Assembly (NCBI RefSeq): GCF_006345825.1
Contig: NZ_VCIX01000081.1
Coordinates: 124,001 to 188,000, forward strand
Direction of reading: 5' to 3'
Source: Paenibacillus paridis
Lineage (GTDB): Bacteria; Bacillota; Bacilli; Paenibacillales; Paenibacillaceae
Length of the DNA stretch: 64,000 nucleotides
The notes under the pieces are model-generated. The model saw only the letters and a program-made list of their open reading frames with translations, did no database searches and was not told where the DNA came from. The stretch's first letter is position 1. Every line of letters starts with the position of its first letter. Positions 52,289-61,391 of this stretch are shown in pieces. A program made the translations under genes and the position numbers.

Positions 52289-53179
52289 ATGCACGCCGCC
52301 AAAATTTCAAAACTAACCCTTTCGGTTTTCGTTCTCCCTTGTCTGATTTTATATGTAGTGCTCGTATTCGTCCCGATTTCCGTCGCCGCCTATTATTCCC
52401 TGTTCCAGTGGAACGGCATCGGAGAGAAGCTGTTTGTCGGCCTGTCCAACTATTCAACAATGCTGGCTCACGATCCTGTCTTTTGGCCATCGGTATGGAG
52501 AACGATCATGTTTGCCTTCTTCTCCATGGCTGAGATTCCTATCGCTTTGCTCATTGCCGTGCTTCTGACCCGTTATGTGCGCAAGCCGAATTTCCTCGTT
52601 TCGAGTTACTTTCTGCCGGTCATTCTTTCGGTGGTCGTAATCGGGCAGCTTTGGAAATCGATCTACAATCCGGCTTCGCTTGGCGGACTGCTGAACAATG
52701 CCCTCGATTTTGTAGGCTTGGAATCATGGACGAGAACGTGGCTTGCTGATCCCGAGGTATCGATTTTTGCTTTGTTCTTCGTATCGCTCTGGCAGTATCT
52801 GGGCTACCATATTCTGATTCAGTTTACTGGTATACAGAATATTTCGCAGGAGGTATACGAAGCAGCTAAAATCGACGGCGCCGACGGTTGGAAAGCTGAC
52901 CGTTACATCACGTTCCCGCTCGTCGTTCCTGTCTTCAAAATCTCAATGGTTCTAGCCGTAATCGGCTCCCTGAAGGTATTCGACATGGTGATGGTGATGA
53001 CTGCAGGCGGTCCGGCACATGCGACCGAGGTCATCTCGACCCACATGTACAATAAGACATTTGCGGCGCTGGAGTACGGGTACGGGAGTGCGATCTCCAT
53101 CTTCCTAGTTATCGAATGTTTGCTGGCAACGGTGCTGCTCAATAAATTGTTCAAAAGCTCCGAGGATAGCATGCAGTAG
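52289..53179 (+). CDS. ABC sugar permease (MalF/LplB-like)
   Basis: A 296-residue permease with six helices behind AAGGGAGAGG. The ATPase-docking loop reads EVYEAAKIDGADGWKADRYITFPLV. TAGGPAHATEVISTHMYNKTF is typical of family 1 carbohydrate permeases. It forms the channel with the next gene. No ATPase is encoded in the run; a shared MsmX-like subunit elsewhere is likely. Confidence 0.93.
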   Translation: MHAAKISKLTLSVFVLPCLILYVVLVFVPISVAAYYSLFQWNGIGEKLFVGLSNYSTMLAHDPVFWPSVWRTIMFAFFSMAEIPIALLIAVLLTRYVRKPNFLVSSYFLPVILSVVVIGQLWKSIYNPASLGGLLNNALDFVGLESWTRTWLADPEVSIFALFFVSLWQYLGYHILIQFTGIQNISQEVYEAAKIDGADGWKADRYITFPLVVPVFKISMVLAVIGSLKVFDMVMVMTAGGPAHATEVISTHMYNKTFAALEYGYGSAISIFLVIECLLATVLLNKLFKSSEDSMQ

Positions 53180-53250
53180 CTGCACATGCAGATGAACATG
53201 GACACGTACACGAAGCAAGGGAAGGAATAACAGGCAATGAGGTGGACCGA

Positions 53251-54066
53251 ATGAGAAAAATCGCGGTATGGATATTGTTTTCAGTTCTATTTGTATCACA
53301 GGTGTATCCGTTAGTATGGCTGCTGCTTTATTCATTCAAGACGAATAAGGAGATTATGTCGGGGCAATTCCTGTCGCTTCCAGCAACATTGCAATGGGAC
53401 AATTACTCCTCGGCCTATACCGCGGGACATTATTTGCAATATTTAACGAACAGCTTGATCGTGGTGAGCATTACGCTGCTGTTCACTCTGGTGTTAAGCG
53501 CGATGGTGTCGTATGCCATTACCCGGTTCAATTGGAAGTGGGGCAAGGCAGTGATGCTGCTATTCCTGATCGGCATCATGATTCCGATTCAATCGACGCT
53601 GCTGCCGCTGGTGGTCATTTTCAAAAATATCGGCATTCTGAATACGCATCTCTCGCTTATTCTGCCGTACATCGCCTTTGCGATTCCCATCGCGGTGTTT
53701 ATACTATCCGGCTTTTTCCGGACGGTGCCCCGTGAAATCGAGGAGTCCGCGAGCATGGATGGGGCATCGGTTTACCGCATTTTCTTTAACATTATGCTGC
53801 CGATTATTGCACCGCCGCTCATGACCGTGACGATTCTGACGTTTATTGACGTATGGAACGAGTATATTCTAGCATCGACTTTCATTTCTAAAATAAGCTT
53901 AAAAACGCTGCCTTTCGGAATTTATAGTTTCTTCAGCCAGTATTCAACGAATCATGGAGCCATTGGAGCCTATTTAATCATGGGTGCTATTCCAGTTATA
54001 ACCATTTATTTCATGCTATCTGAAAAAATAACGAAAGGAATGGTTGCAGGAGCGATAAAAGGCTGA
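53251..54066 (+). CDS. ABC sugar permease (MalG-like)
   Basis: A 271-residue permease with six helices. ATG 53251 is 6 nt after GAGGTGG; an upstream GTG is too close to that site. EAA loop: EESASMDGASVYRIFFNIMLP. The C-terminus GMVAGAIKG is usual for the family. It completes the importer and is followed 60 bp later by the sensor-kinase gene, so the importer and its sensor are probably in one transcript. Confidence 0.93.
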   Translation: MRKIAVWILFSVLFVSQVYPLVWLLLYSFKTNKEIMSGQFLSLPATLQWDNYSSAYTAGHYLQYLTNSLIVVSITLLFTLVLSAMVSYAITRFNWKWGKAVMLLFLIGIMIPIQSTLLPLVVIFKNIGILNTHLSLILPYIAFAIPIAVFILSGFFRTVPREIEESASMDGASVYRIFFNIMLPIIAPPLMTVTILTFIDVWNEYILASTFISKISLKTLPFGIYSFFSQYSTNHGAIGAYLIMGAIPVITIYFMLSEKITKGMVAGAIKG

Positions 54067-54125
54067 AATATCGTGTTATAATTCGGACATTATTCATTAT
54101 ATTGCGACGAAAAAGGTGTTCAATA

Positions 54126-55910
54126 ATGATGACAATGTTCAAATTTCGTTCATTCGGCACACGTTTATTTCTTTTATTCTCTGTATGTTCGTTCTGCCTG
54201 CTTATCGTTTTCTCGTTGTCGTATTCGAAGCGCTCTACTGAGCAAATCAACAGCATGCTGGGTGATGCGGCATACAAAAACGTGTCCCAAGCACGCGAGC
54301 ATGTCGAGCTGCTCTTGAAGGGCTATGACAGCTTAAGCCGATCAATCGTTACGAACACGGATATACAGCGCCTGCTTGGCAAGAAAGAGCCCAACTCAGC
54401 AGTTAGGGCAATCAACGAGCGGACCATTACGAACGCGCTGGGATCGATCTATTATTCTTGGGACGATGTTCTGGGCATCCACCTGTTTAATCTGGACAAT
54501 GGCCTGTACAGCTATGGAAGCAGCACGCAAGTGATCGACCCGGAATTCGCCAGCCGGGCGTGGTATGAGCAGATTAAGCAATCGGCAGGAGAAACCGTAT
54601 GGATCGGCATGAGGCAGCATTCGGTTATCGATCAGAACGAGAAGGGACCCGTATTCATCTTTGGAAGAAAGCTGACGGACTTGCACAAATCCCATTCGAT
54701 TGGCATGGTGTTGATCGAGATTAAGCCGAACGCACTGCAGACGATTCTGAGCAATATGAATGTCACAGACCATACGATCTCGTTTCTTGCGGAGTCGGAT
54801 AAGGTCATTGCCCATCTGGATGTATCTTTGCTTCAGTCGAAACCAAGCTTCATGCTGCCCATGATCGAGAATGCTACGTCCAGCCGTTTTGTTGCGGGTG
54901 ATGAGCAGATTGTCGTATCCAAGCTGAATACGAACAACTGGTATGCGGTAAGCGTAACGCCGATATCCGACTTGACGGTTGAAATCAATACGATCCAGCG
55001 GTTATTAACCGGTCTGACGATCGGCTTGCTTGTGGTATCTCTCGTATTCGCCTTGCTGGTCTCGGTTACGTTTACGGCGCCGCTCAAGCAATTAATGCGG
55101 CATATGAGACTGGTTGGCCAAGGAAGGTTCGAGGAGGCCCCGGTTTTAAAATCGTTCAAGGAAACGGAGCTACTGACCGAGGGCTTCAACCAGATGGTAC
55201 GGCGCATCAACGAGCTGATTGAACGGAACAATCAGGTGTCTGAGAGCGAGAAAATCGCACAATTGAATGCGCTTCAATCCCAAGTGAACCCACATTTTCT
55301 CTACAATACGCTCGATATGGTGTATTGGATGCTCGACGAGAAGGAGAATGAGTATTTAGGCAATGTCGTGTTAGCGTTATCGAGCATTTTTCGCTACAGC
55401 AGTGATTGGTCGAATGGCTCCTCAGCCACGCTTGGGGAAGAAATGGAGCAGATCAGGCGTTACGCGCTCATTACGCAGGCTCGTTTCGGAGATAAGCTGA
55501 AATTCGAATTCGAAGGGGAAGAGTACGGTCTCGATCTAACCCTGCCGAAAATGACGCTTCAGCCGATCGTTGAGAACGCCGTCATACATGGCATTGGCCA
55601 CGCGGGAAGCGGAGGAGTTGTCCGCATTGCGGTCGCCCGCATGGACCAGAATCTCGTCATCACCATCGAGGACAACGGGATCGGCATTGCTCCGGAGAAG
55701 GTCGCCATCATGAACGAGATGTTTGAAAATTCAGTACCTTTAAGCGGGCGATCCGGCGTAGGGCTTGCAAATGTTCATCGCAGGCTTGCCTATCGCTTCG
55801 GGACCGCTTACGGGCTTACGGTTCGATCTGCTGTTGGCCAAGGCTCGCAAGTGATTATTACCTTGCCATTTCAAGGGATTCGGCGTGCAGACAGGGAGGC
55901 GGCGTTATGA
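54126..55910 (+). CDS. YesM-type sensor histidine kinase
   Basis: A 594-residue membrane sensor from ATG 54126 (ribosome site AAAGGTG). One N-terminal helix (LFLLFSVCSFCLLIVFSLSY) and one near residue 295 frame an outer sensing domain of about 250 residues. HAMP follows, then QSQVNPHFLYNTLD (phosphoacceptor His390), the N-box PIVENAVIHG and the G-loops DNGIGIA and GVGLANV. It is like the kinase at 3085 in size and layout, but the outer domains differ. It likely reads the sugar carried by the neighbouring importer. Stop overlaps the next start (ATGA). Confidence 0.94.
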   Translation: MMTMFKFRSFGTRLFLLFSVCSFCLLIVFSLSYSKRSTEQINSMLGDAAYKNVSQAREHVELLLKGYDSLSRSIVTNTDIQRLLGKKEPNSAVRAINERTITNALGSIYYSWDDVLGIHLFNLDNGLYSYGSSTQVIDPEFASRAWYEQIKQSAGETVWIGMRQHSVIDQNEKGPVFIFGRKLTDLHKSHSIGMVLIEIKPNALQTILSNMNVTDHTISFLAESDKVIAHLDVSLLQSKPSFMLPMIENATSSRFVAGDEQIVVSKLNTNNWYAVSVTPISDLTVEINTIQRLLTGLTIGLLVVSLVFALLVSVTFTAPLKQLMRHMRLVGQGRFEEAPVLKSFKETELLTEGFNQMVRRINELIERNNQVSESEKIAQLNALQSQVNPHFLYNTLDMVYWMLDEKENEYLGNVVLALSSIFRYSSDWSNGSSATLGEEMEQIRRYALITQARFGDKLKFEFEGEEYGLDLTLPKMTLQPIVENAVIHGIGHAGSGGVVRIAVARMDQNLVITIEDNGIGIAPEKVAIMNEMFENSVPLSGRSGVGLANVHRRLAYRFGTAYGLTVRSAVGQGSQVIITLPFQGIRRADREAAL

Positions 55911-57082
55911 GGATTCTGATTGTGGATGACGAACCGACGATACGCAATGGAGTGAAGCGGACGATTGAGGCTGCCTTTCCGTCTGCCAGTGTGCAAACGG
56001 CCGATTCCGGGGAAGCTGCGCTGCCTTACTTGCCGGAAGTTGACATCGTATTTCTCGATGTGATGATGCCGGGAATGGGAGGACTTGAGCTGCTGCGGAT
56101 TGGGAAAAAAGACTACGAGAACATTCGATGGATCGTCATTTCCGCGTATTCGGATTTTTCCTTCGCCCAACAGGCGCTTCGCTACGGAGCAAAAGATTAC
56201 TTGCTGAAGCCAGTAGGCAAGCAAAAGGTCATTGAATTGCTGCTGGAGGCGGATGAGGCGATACGGGCCGAGCGCTCACTCAAAGTGGAGCTTGAGCAGC
56301 TCGACCGTCATATCCACTATATTCGGGAAGCCGTGTTCCAGCGCTGGGCTTCGGGGCTTGATACCGGGCACTACGATATGACTCCGATTGCACGGGAATA
56401 CGCAGGCAGCAGGCTGATTATGGTCAGCCTGCTGCCTGAGGAGGATACCCGCAGAAGGCATCTGCTTGCAGAAGAAGCGCTGACGGCATGGATGGGAAGC
56501 AGCGGAAAAGGGTTTTGCGTCAGCTTCGGCCAGCGCTCGCTGCTTGGCGTGTTTCTCGCTTCCGCGTCGTTCCGGGACGAGAAGTGGGTAGCCAAGCTGC
56601 AAGCGGAGCTGAGCCAGGCATTAAACGGAGCGTTCCGGCTGCAGGTTTCACCGCAGGTGGCCGCTTTTGGCGACATCCCTAAGCAGGTCACGCTCATGCA
56701 AGCACAAGCAGAAGAAACGGTAGAAAAGCTGAGCCTGCCTGAAGCGAACAACAATGTGATCGTTCAGACCGCGCTGAAGTATATTCAGGACAATTACCAA
56801 AATAACTTGACGCTCGAGAAGGTCGCGGCCGCCGTATATTTGAATCCCGTGTATTTCAGCCATTTGTTTAAGCAAAGCAATGGGATGGGCTACAAGGAGT
56901 ATGTCATTCAGCTTCGGATTGAGCAGGCTAAGGAGCTGCTTAAGCATTCGACCTGCAAAATAACGGATATCGCGGAGCAGGTCGGCTACCAGGATATGCG
57001 GCATTTTACGCAGGTATTTCGGAAAGCGGTGTCCATGACCCCTAGTGAATATAGGCTTCAAGAGAGCAAAACAGGCTTTTGA
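55907..57082 (+). CDS. YesN-type response regulator
   Basis: A 391-residue regulator whose ATG overlaps the kinase stop. Receiver (1-115): acidic DDEP, phosphoacceptor Asp51 (VFLDVMMPG) and the Lys in LKPVGKQK. A middle linker of about 150 residues is shorter than in the regulator at 4887. The C-terminal AraC domain shows KVAAAVYLNPVYFSHLFKQ and ITDIAEQVGYQDMRHFTQVFRKAVSMTPSEYR. It should activate the operon that includes the importer, surface proteins, kinase and GH4 enzyme. The next gene follows by 37 bp. Confidence 0.94.
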   Translation: MRILIVDDEPTIRNGVKRTIEAAFPSASVQTADSGEAALPYLPEVDIVFLDVMMPGMGGLELLRIGKKDYENIRWIVISAYSDFSFAQQALRYGAKDYLLKPVGKQKVIELLLEADEAIRAERSLKVELEQLDRHIHYIREAVFQRWASGLDTGHYDMTPIAREYAGSRLIMVSLLPEEDTRRRHLLAEEALTAWMGSSGKGFCVSFGQRSLLGVFLASASFRDEKWVAKLQAELSQALNGAFRLQVSPQVAAFGDIPKQVTLMQAQAEETVEKLSLPEANNNVIVQTALKYIQDNYQNNLTLEKVAAAVYLNPVYFSHLFKQSNGMGYKEYVIQLRIEQAKELLKHSTCKITDIAEQVGYQDMRHFTQVFRKAVSMTPSEYRLQESKTGF

Positions 57083-57119
57083 TCAATAGGATTTTAATAG
57101 AAAACAGGAGGGATCGTAG

Positions 57120-58931
57120 ATGTTGAGAAAAATCGGCAAACCGGCACTTGTGCTCACAACAGCTTGTACGTTATTGTTCTCCGCCGCAGCATTCGCCGCA
57201 ACAGACGGCAGCTCTAAGCATTGGGCATCGGACACGCTTCAGGAATGGGTTTCGGAAGGGCTACTAAAAGGGGATGCCGCGGGTAATTTGAATGAAAACC
57301 AATCGATAACGAGAGCCGAATTCGTGGCTTTGGTCAATCGTGTATTCAATTACAGCGACACCTCCTCGCAAGTATTTGCGGATGTCGCCGCAACGAAGTG
57401 GTATGCGGACGAGTTTTCCAAAGCGTTTGCCGCCGGCATTGTGCAGGGTGATGCTTCGGGCCTAATGAAGCCAAATGCAAGCATTACGCGGGCAGAGGTC
57501 GCGGTCGTGCTGGCGAATGCGTTCAAGCTGACTGCGCAAAACGCGAATACCTATAGCAGCTTCAGCGACGGACAAGCGGTTGCGGCATGGGCGCAGGATG
57601 CGGTTAGCGCTTTGCTTGAGAAGCAGTACGTACAGGGAAGAACGGGCAATCAATTTGCGCCATCAGCGAAAATTACGAGGGCGGAAGCCGTAGTCATGAT
57701 TGATAACGTGATGGGGTATCTGATTCATGCAGCTGGCACCTATAACCGCGATGCAAGCGGAAATGCGGTATTGAATGCAGGAGACATTTCGCTCAATCAA
57801 TCGAAGGTCGCCGGGAATCTATATCTGACTTCGGGAATCGGGGAAGGCGATGCGACTTTGAAGGGCGTCGCAATTAAAGGCAACCTCTACGTGGAAGGCG
57901 GCGGCGTCAACAGCGTCACGCTTGATGGCACGACCGTCGGAGGACAATTGGTCATCAACCGCAAGAAGGCCCCGGTTAGAGTCGTCATCAGCGGGGAAAG
58001 CTCCTTGTCTGACCTTGTCTTCCAGCGCTCTGGCAAGCTGGTAATCGAATCGCCCAATACGGTTGGTACAGTGACGGTGGCTCCTTCTGATCCCACGGCA
58101 GTTATCAGCATTACAGGGAAAATCAAGCGGCTCATTATTGAAAGCGGAGCAAGGGTAGATCTGAGCAACGCCGAAATTGAGGTGCTGGAAATCAAAGGAA
58201 CTGGCGCAGGTGCGACCGTAACGGTAGACGCATCCTCGCAAATCGGCAAAGCATTACTGAGCGGCGCCTCCTCCATAAAAGGAACAGGCAAGGTGAACGA
58301 AGCCGAGATTCAAGCAAGCGGCGTTACGATTGAACAAAGCGTTAGCAAGGTTACCGTAAAGGATGGCTTAACGGCGATCGTGAATGGCAAAGAAGTGAAG
58401 GGAACAGCCAGCAATACTGGCGGCAACTCGGGCACGACGCCAACACCTGGAGTTACGCCAACGCCAACTCCGACAGCGACACCAGTTCCAACGGCAACAA
58501 CGGAGCCAACACCAACAACGGAGCCGACGGCGACTCCAGTTCCAACGCCAACACCGGATCCCGTAGGTACCGTGAAATATTTTAGTTTTACTGATCAGAA
58601 AGTGCCTGTGAAGCTTAGAAACTATCATCTCGTGCTGATCGGCGAAAAAACGCTTGATTACACGATGACCCTGCAGCCATCGATTTTCCCAGTCAGCGAT
58701 GACCATATCGTCGCTTCTGTTTTGGACACGGATGGTAAGGTATGGGTAGCTTCGGCTAACGAGCTGACTAGATTCAACATCTATGAGCAGGATGCAGGCA
58801 AAGTCGAGGTTTTCCGTCAGGATGAGCATTTCAAGGGCGAGATTCAAGCGCTGCTTGTGGAAGGCGATGTCATTTGGGTGCTAACGAATGATTCCGTTTC
58901 TCAAATCAAATATAAATCGTCCATAAAATAA
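57120..58931 (+). CDS. SLH-anchored surface protein with beta-helix-like region and propeller-like tail
   Basis: A 603-residue secreted protein. Signal peptide (LVLTTACTLLFSAAAFAA); three SLH domains at about 30-190, so the anchor is N-terminal, unlike the GH43 protein at 12499. Residues 195-440 form a repetitive beta-rich region that looks like a parallel beta-helix (GNLYLTSGIGEGDATLKG, GNLYVEGGGVNSVTLDGT, GGQLVINRKK). A Pro/Thr linker follows (440-480). The last ~120 residues carry propeller-blade motifs (DGKVWVASANELTRFN, GDVIWVLTNDSVSQIKY). No catalytic residue is visible. It may display or bind substrate at the cell wall. The 765-residue secreted protein starts 15 bp later. Confidence 0.87.
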   Translation: MLRKIGKPALVLTTACTLLFSAAAFAATDGSSKHWASDTLQEWVSEGLLKGDAAGNLNENQSITRAEFVALVNRVFNYSDTSSQVFADVAATKWYADEFSKAFAAGIVQGDASGLMKPNASITRAEVAVVLANAFKLTAQNANTYSSFSDGQAVAAWAQDAVSALLEKQYVQGRTGNQFAPSAKITRAEAVVMIDNVMGYLIHAAGTYNRDASGNAVLNAGDISLNQSKVAGNLYLTSGIGEGDATLKGVAIKGNLYVEGGGVNSVTLDGTTVGGQLVINRKKAPVRVVISGESSLSDLVFQRSGKLVIESPNTVGTVTVAPSDPTAVISITGKIKRLIIESGARVDLSNAEIEVLEIKGTGAGATVTVDASSQIGKALLSGASSIKGTGKVNEAEIQASGVTIEQSVSKVTVKDGLTAIVNGKEVKGTASNTGGNSGTTPTPGVTPTPTPTATPVPTATTEPTPTTEPTATPVPTPTPDPVGTVKYFSFTDQKVPVKLRNYHLVLIGEKTLDYTMTLQPSIFPVSDDHIVASVLDTDGKVWVASANELTRFNIYEQDAGKVEVFRQDEHFKGEIQALLVEGDVIWVLTNDSVSQIKYKSSIK

Positions 58932-58946
58932 CGAGGAGGGCTCACG

Positions 58947-61244
58947 ATGAAAAGATGGACTAAGTCAATGGTATCGGCCGTTATTGGCGCCAGTGTATTC
59001 GCTTCGATTCCGCTCAGCGCCTTTGCTGCCACGGCAGCCTTGCCAAACGCTAAATTTGCTCCCGTCGCGTTAGAGGAGCGGGCTCAGAAAGACATGAAGT
59101 ATTACAGCGCTTCAGAGTTTGCGGCACTAGTAGACAAGGATAAAATTCTAGCTGGATTTGCAGCATCCTTGGTAATCCCTAGTGATTTGCAGGTGCTTAA
59201 AGTGATCGGCGAGGAGCAATTGACGGCATTCGTGCAGGATGGCGATACCCTTTGGATTGGAACGAAAAGCGGAGTTACGCGCATGAATTTCAGCGAAACG
59301 GATACGCGTGATTACGTGCAGTATTTATCAGGCCCCCGCTACCTCTACAATGGCGATGACGTTGTAACCGGGCTTTACAGCGACGGCAGCAATGGCGTCT
59401 GGATCCAGAATGCCAAGGGCGTTGTCCATTTGGCTATGGAAAATAAGACACTGAAGCAAAAAGCGGACATTCAGGAAGATATCATGAAGACGGTCAATGA
59501 CCGTAACGGAATGATTCCAGATCAATATTATTCGATTGTAAATGGACAATATGTGGGCAAGCCGAGAACGAATGACAATGACGGCTTATGGACAGCGGCA
59601 TATGCCATTGGCGAGATTTTCCGTTACCAGACAGCATTGCGCGAAGGAAACGAGCAAGAGCGCGCGGAGGCTAAAGCTGCTGCAACAAGAGCAACCAAGG
59701 CGGTGCTGCTGCTGAATCAAATTTCGGGCCGCGCGGACGGGTTCCCGACGCGTTCCTACATCGTGAAGGGTCAGGAGCAGCGCAGCGGCTTATGGTTTGA
59801 AGTGAAGGAAGCAGGTGCCGGCGGATACGCGCTTGCGGTGAAATCACGCGAGGCTGTTGGCGATAAAGGTGCTGAAAACTTTCGTATTACCGATCCGGAT
59901 TTAATCCTTGAAGCGAAGCAGGCATACGAGGCGATGACCGGAAGAACGTATGATGCGGATTGGGGCGCCAAAAATTACTACGGTCCGAATTGGATTTATC
60001 CTGTCGTATTCGACACGACGGTGTCAGGCCCGCGCAATGTCGGTTATTTGGAGCCCGGCGTCGCCTGGCGCTTGAAGTCCGATATCAATGAGGATCTTGA
60101 TCCAATGCTGGCGGCCTTGTACCGCGACATGGGCATTTCGGATACAGACATCATTTATAAGGCAGATACATCGGCGGATGAAGTGCTGGCCCATTTCAGT
60201 CTCTTCTATTATGCCGACCGTTATTTATTCGATGGGTCTTCCAGTGAAGATGCTCACTTGAAAGAGCTGACGGTCCAATTCGCAGACCGGATGATGAACC
60301 ATATCCTTACGAATGATTTTAGAATTGTTGACGCGCATGGCAATTCCACGACATGGTCCAAATGGTTTGCTTCTTATTTTCTAAAGGATGATCCAGAAAA
60401 TCCGGGGGAGTTTGCTTATGGCTATGAAGATGGGCCGCTGAACGCGATTGAAATTATGAGCTTTTTGAAAACGACGCTGTATTTAACAAAGGGCAAAGCG
60501 GAATATAGCGAGCATTATGCGAAGTATGAGCAAGCCTACAATGATCTATGGGATTACAGCTACGACGGCACCGAAAACGGTAAAGGCTATATCCACTTCG
60601 CCAAAGAGCATTTGCAGCGGAGGCTGGATATCGTTCCTCGCGATTATATGGAGTTTGACGATTACAGCTCTGATCCGGCAAGGATTGAAGACATCGTTGC
60701 CCGCGAGGATGTGACGCTGTCGGTCAACTATTCCGATGAGCATTTGTTTACGATTTCGTTCATGCCATTGATCGAATTAGAGCTGGAAGAGGACCCAGGC
60801 TCCAGCCGAGTGAAGGATTTACGGGAAATTTTGGACCAATGGTGGGTAAATATGAGCCGCGAGCTCAATCCGCTGTACACCTTCGTCTACCAATTTTCGA
60901 ATCAGGATAACACGAATGTCGATCTGGAGTCGGCGGTATGGATGATGTACCGCTCGCCGCAAATTCGCATTGAGCTGCCGGTGATGAATTCAACCCGCAA
61001 AGATGTACTGCATCTGGATGATTACAGCGCAAGGGATGAAGAGGAGCTGCTGCTTAACCGCGTGCTTCCGCCGGATGAGAACAAAGTATACAAATACAAC
61101 AAAAATCCGTTCGTTGCGGATGAGAATGTTAACAACGGTGTATATGGTGGCGTGAATTACAATGATGGATATATGAGCAATTCAACGGCCTTTACGCTTC
61201 CTTATTGGATGGGCCGTTACTATGGAATGATCGAAGGCGAATAA
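58947..61244 (+). CDS. Secreted protein: propeller-like N-terminus plus alpha/alpha-toroid-like domain
   Basis: A 765-residue secreted protein of unknown family. Signal peptide (VSAVIGASVFASIPLSAFAA). Residues ~85-160 contain two sensor-propeller-type blades (GDTLWIGTKSGVTRMNF, SNGVWIQNAKGVVHLAM). The remaining 600 residues are mostly helical and Trp/Tyr/Asp-rich (NDNDGLWTAAYAIGEIFRY, DGFPTRSYIV, YGYEDGPLNAIEIMSF), resembling an alpha/alpha-barrel carbohydrate-active enzyme. Possible acidic catalytic residues exist (DNDGLW, EDGPLNA), but no known GH or PL motif is complete. Located between a surface anchor protein and cytoplasmic sugar-processing genes, it may cleave or bind the same polysaccharide. 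Ribosome site CGAGGAGGGC. Confidence 0.8.
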   Translation: MKRWTKSMVSAVIGASVFASIPLSAFAATAALPNAKFAPVALEERAQKDMKYYSASEFAALVDKDKILAGFAASLVIPSDLQVLKVIGEEQLTAFVQDGDTLWIGTKSGVTRMNFSETDTRDYVQYLSGPRYLYNGDDVVTGLYSDGSNGVWIQNAKGVVHLAMENKTLKQKADIQEDIMKTVNDRNGMIPDQYYSIVNGQYVGKPRTNDNDGLWTAAYAIGEIFRYQTALREGNEQERAEAKAAATRATKAVLLLNQISGRADGFPTRSYIVKGQEQRSGLWFEVKEAGAGGYALAVKSREAVGDKGAENFRITDPDLILEAKQAYEAMTGRTYDADWGAKNYYGPNWIYPVVFDTTVSGPRNVGYLEPGVAWRLKSDINEDLDPMLAALYRDMGISDTDIIYKADTSADEVLAHFSLFYYADRYLFDGSSSEDAHLKELTVQFADRMMNHILTNDFRIVDAHGNSTTWSKWFASYFLKDDPENPGEFAYGYEDGPLNAIEIMSFLKTTLYLTKGKAEYSEHYAKYEQAYNDLWDYSYDGTENGKGYIHFAKEHLQRRLDIVPRDYMEFDDYSSDPARIEDIVAREDVTLSVNYSDEHLFTISFMPLIELELEEDPGSSRVKDLREILDQWWVNMSRELNPLYTFVYQFSNQDNTNVDLESAVWMMYRSPQIRIELPVMNSTRKDVLHLDDYSARDEEELLLNRVLPPDENKVYKYNKNPFVADENVNNGVYGGVNYNDGYMSNSTAFTLPYWMGRYYGMIEGE

Positions 61245-61391
61245 GGGTTTTGGTAACCTGGCCTGGGCGCTGTCGGTCGTCATGACTGAATAGCCGTCCA
61301 GGCTTTCTTATTGCCTTGAACCGGCTGCTTCTGTCACACCGGCAGGATTGCAGCAGAACGCGGCTACGGCCACGAGGAAGAGGAGATTGTT

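Noticed and set aside
61262..61310. Terminator between the 765-residue protein and the kinase gene
   Set aside because: GCCTGG and CCAGGC can pair, but the loop is about 30 nt and the T-run (TTTCTTATT) is broken; too weak to call.
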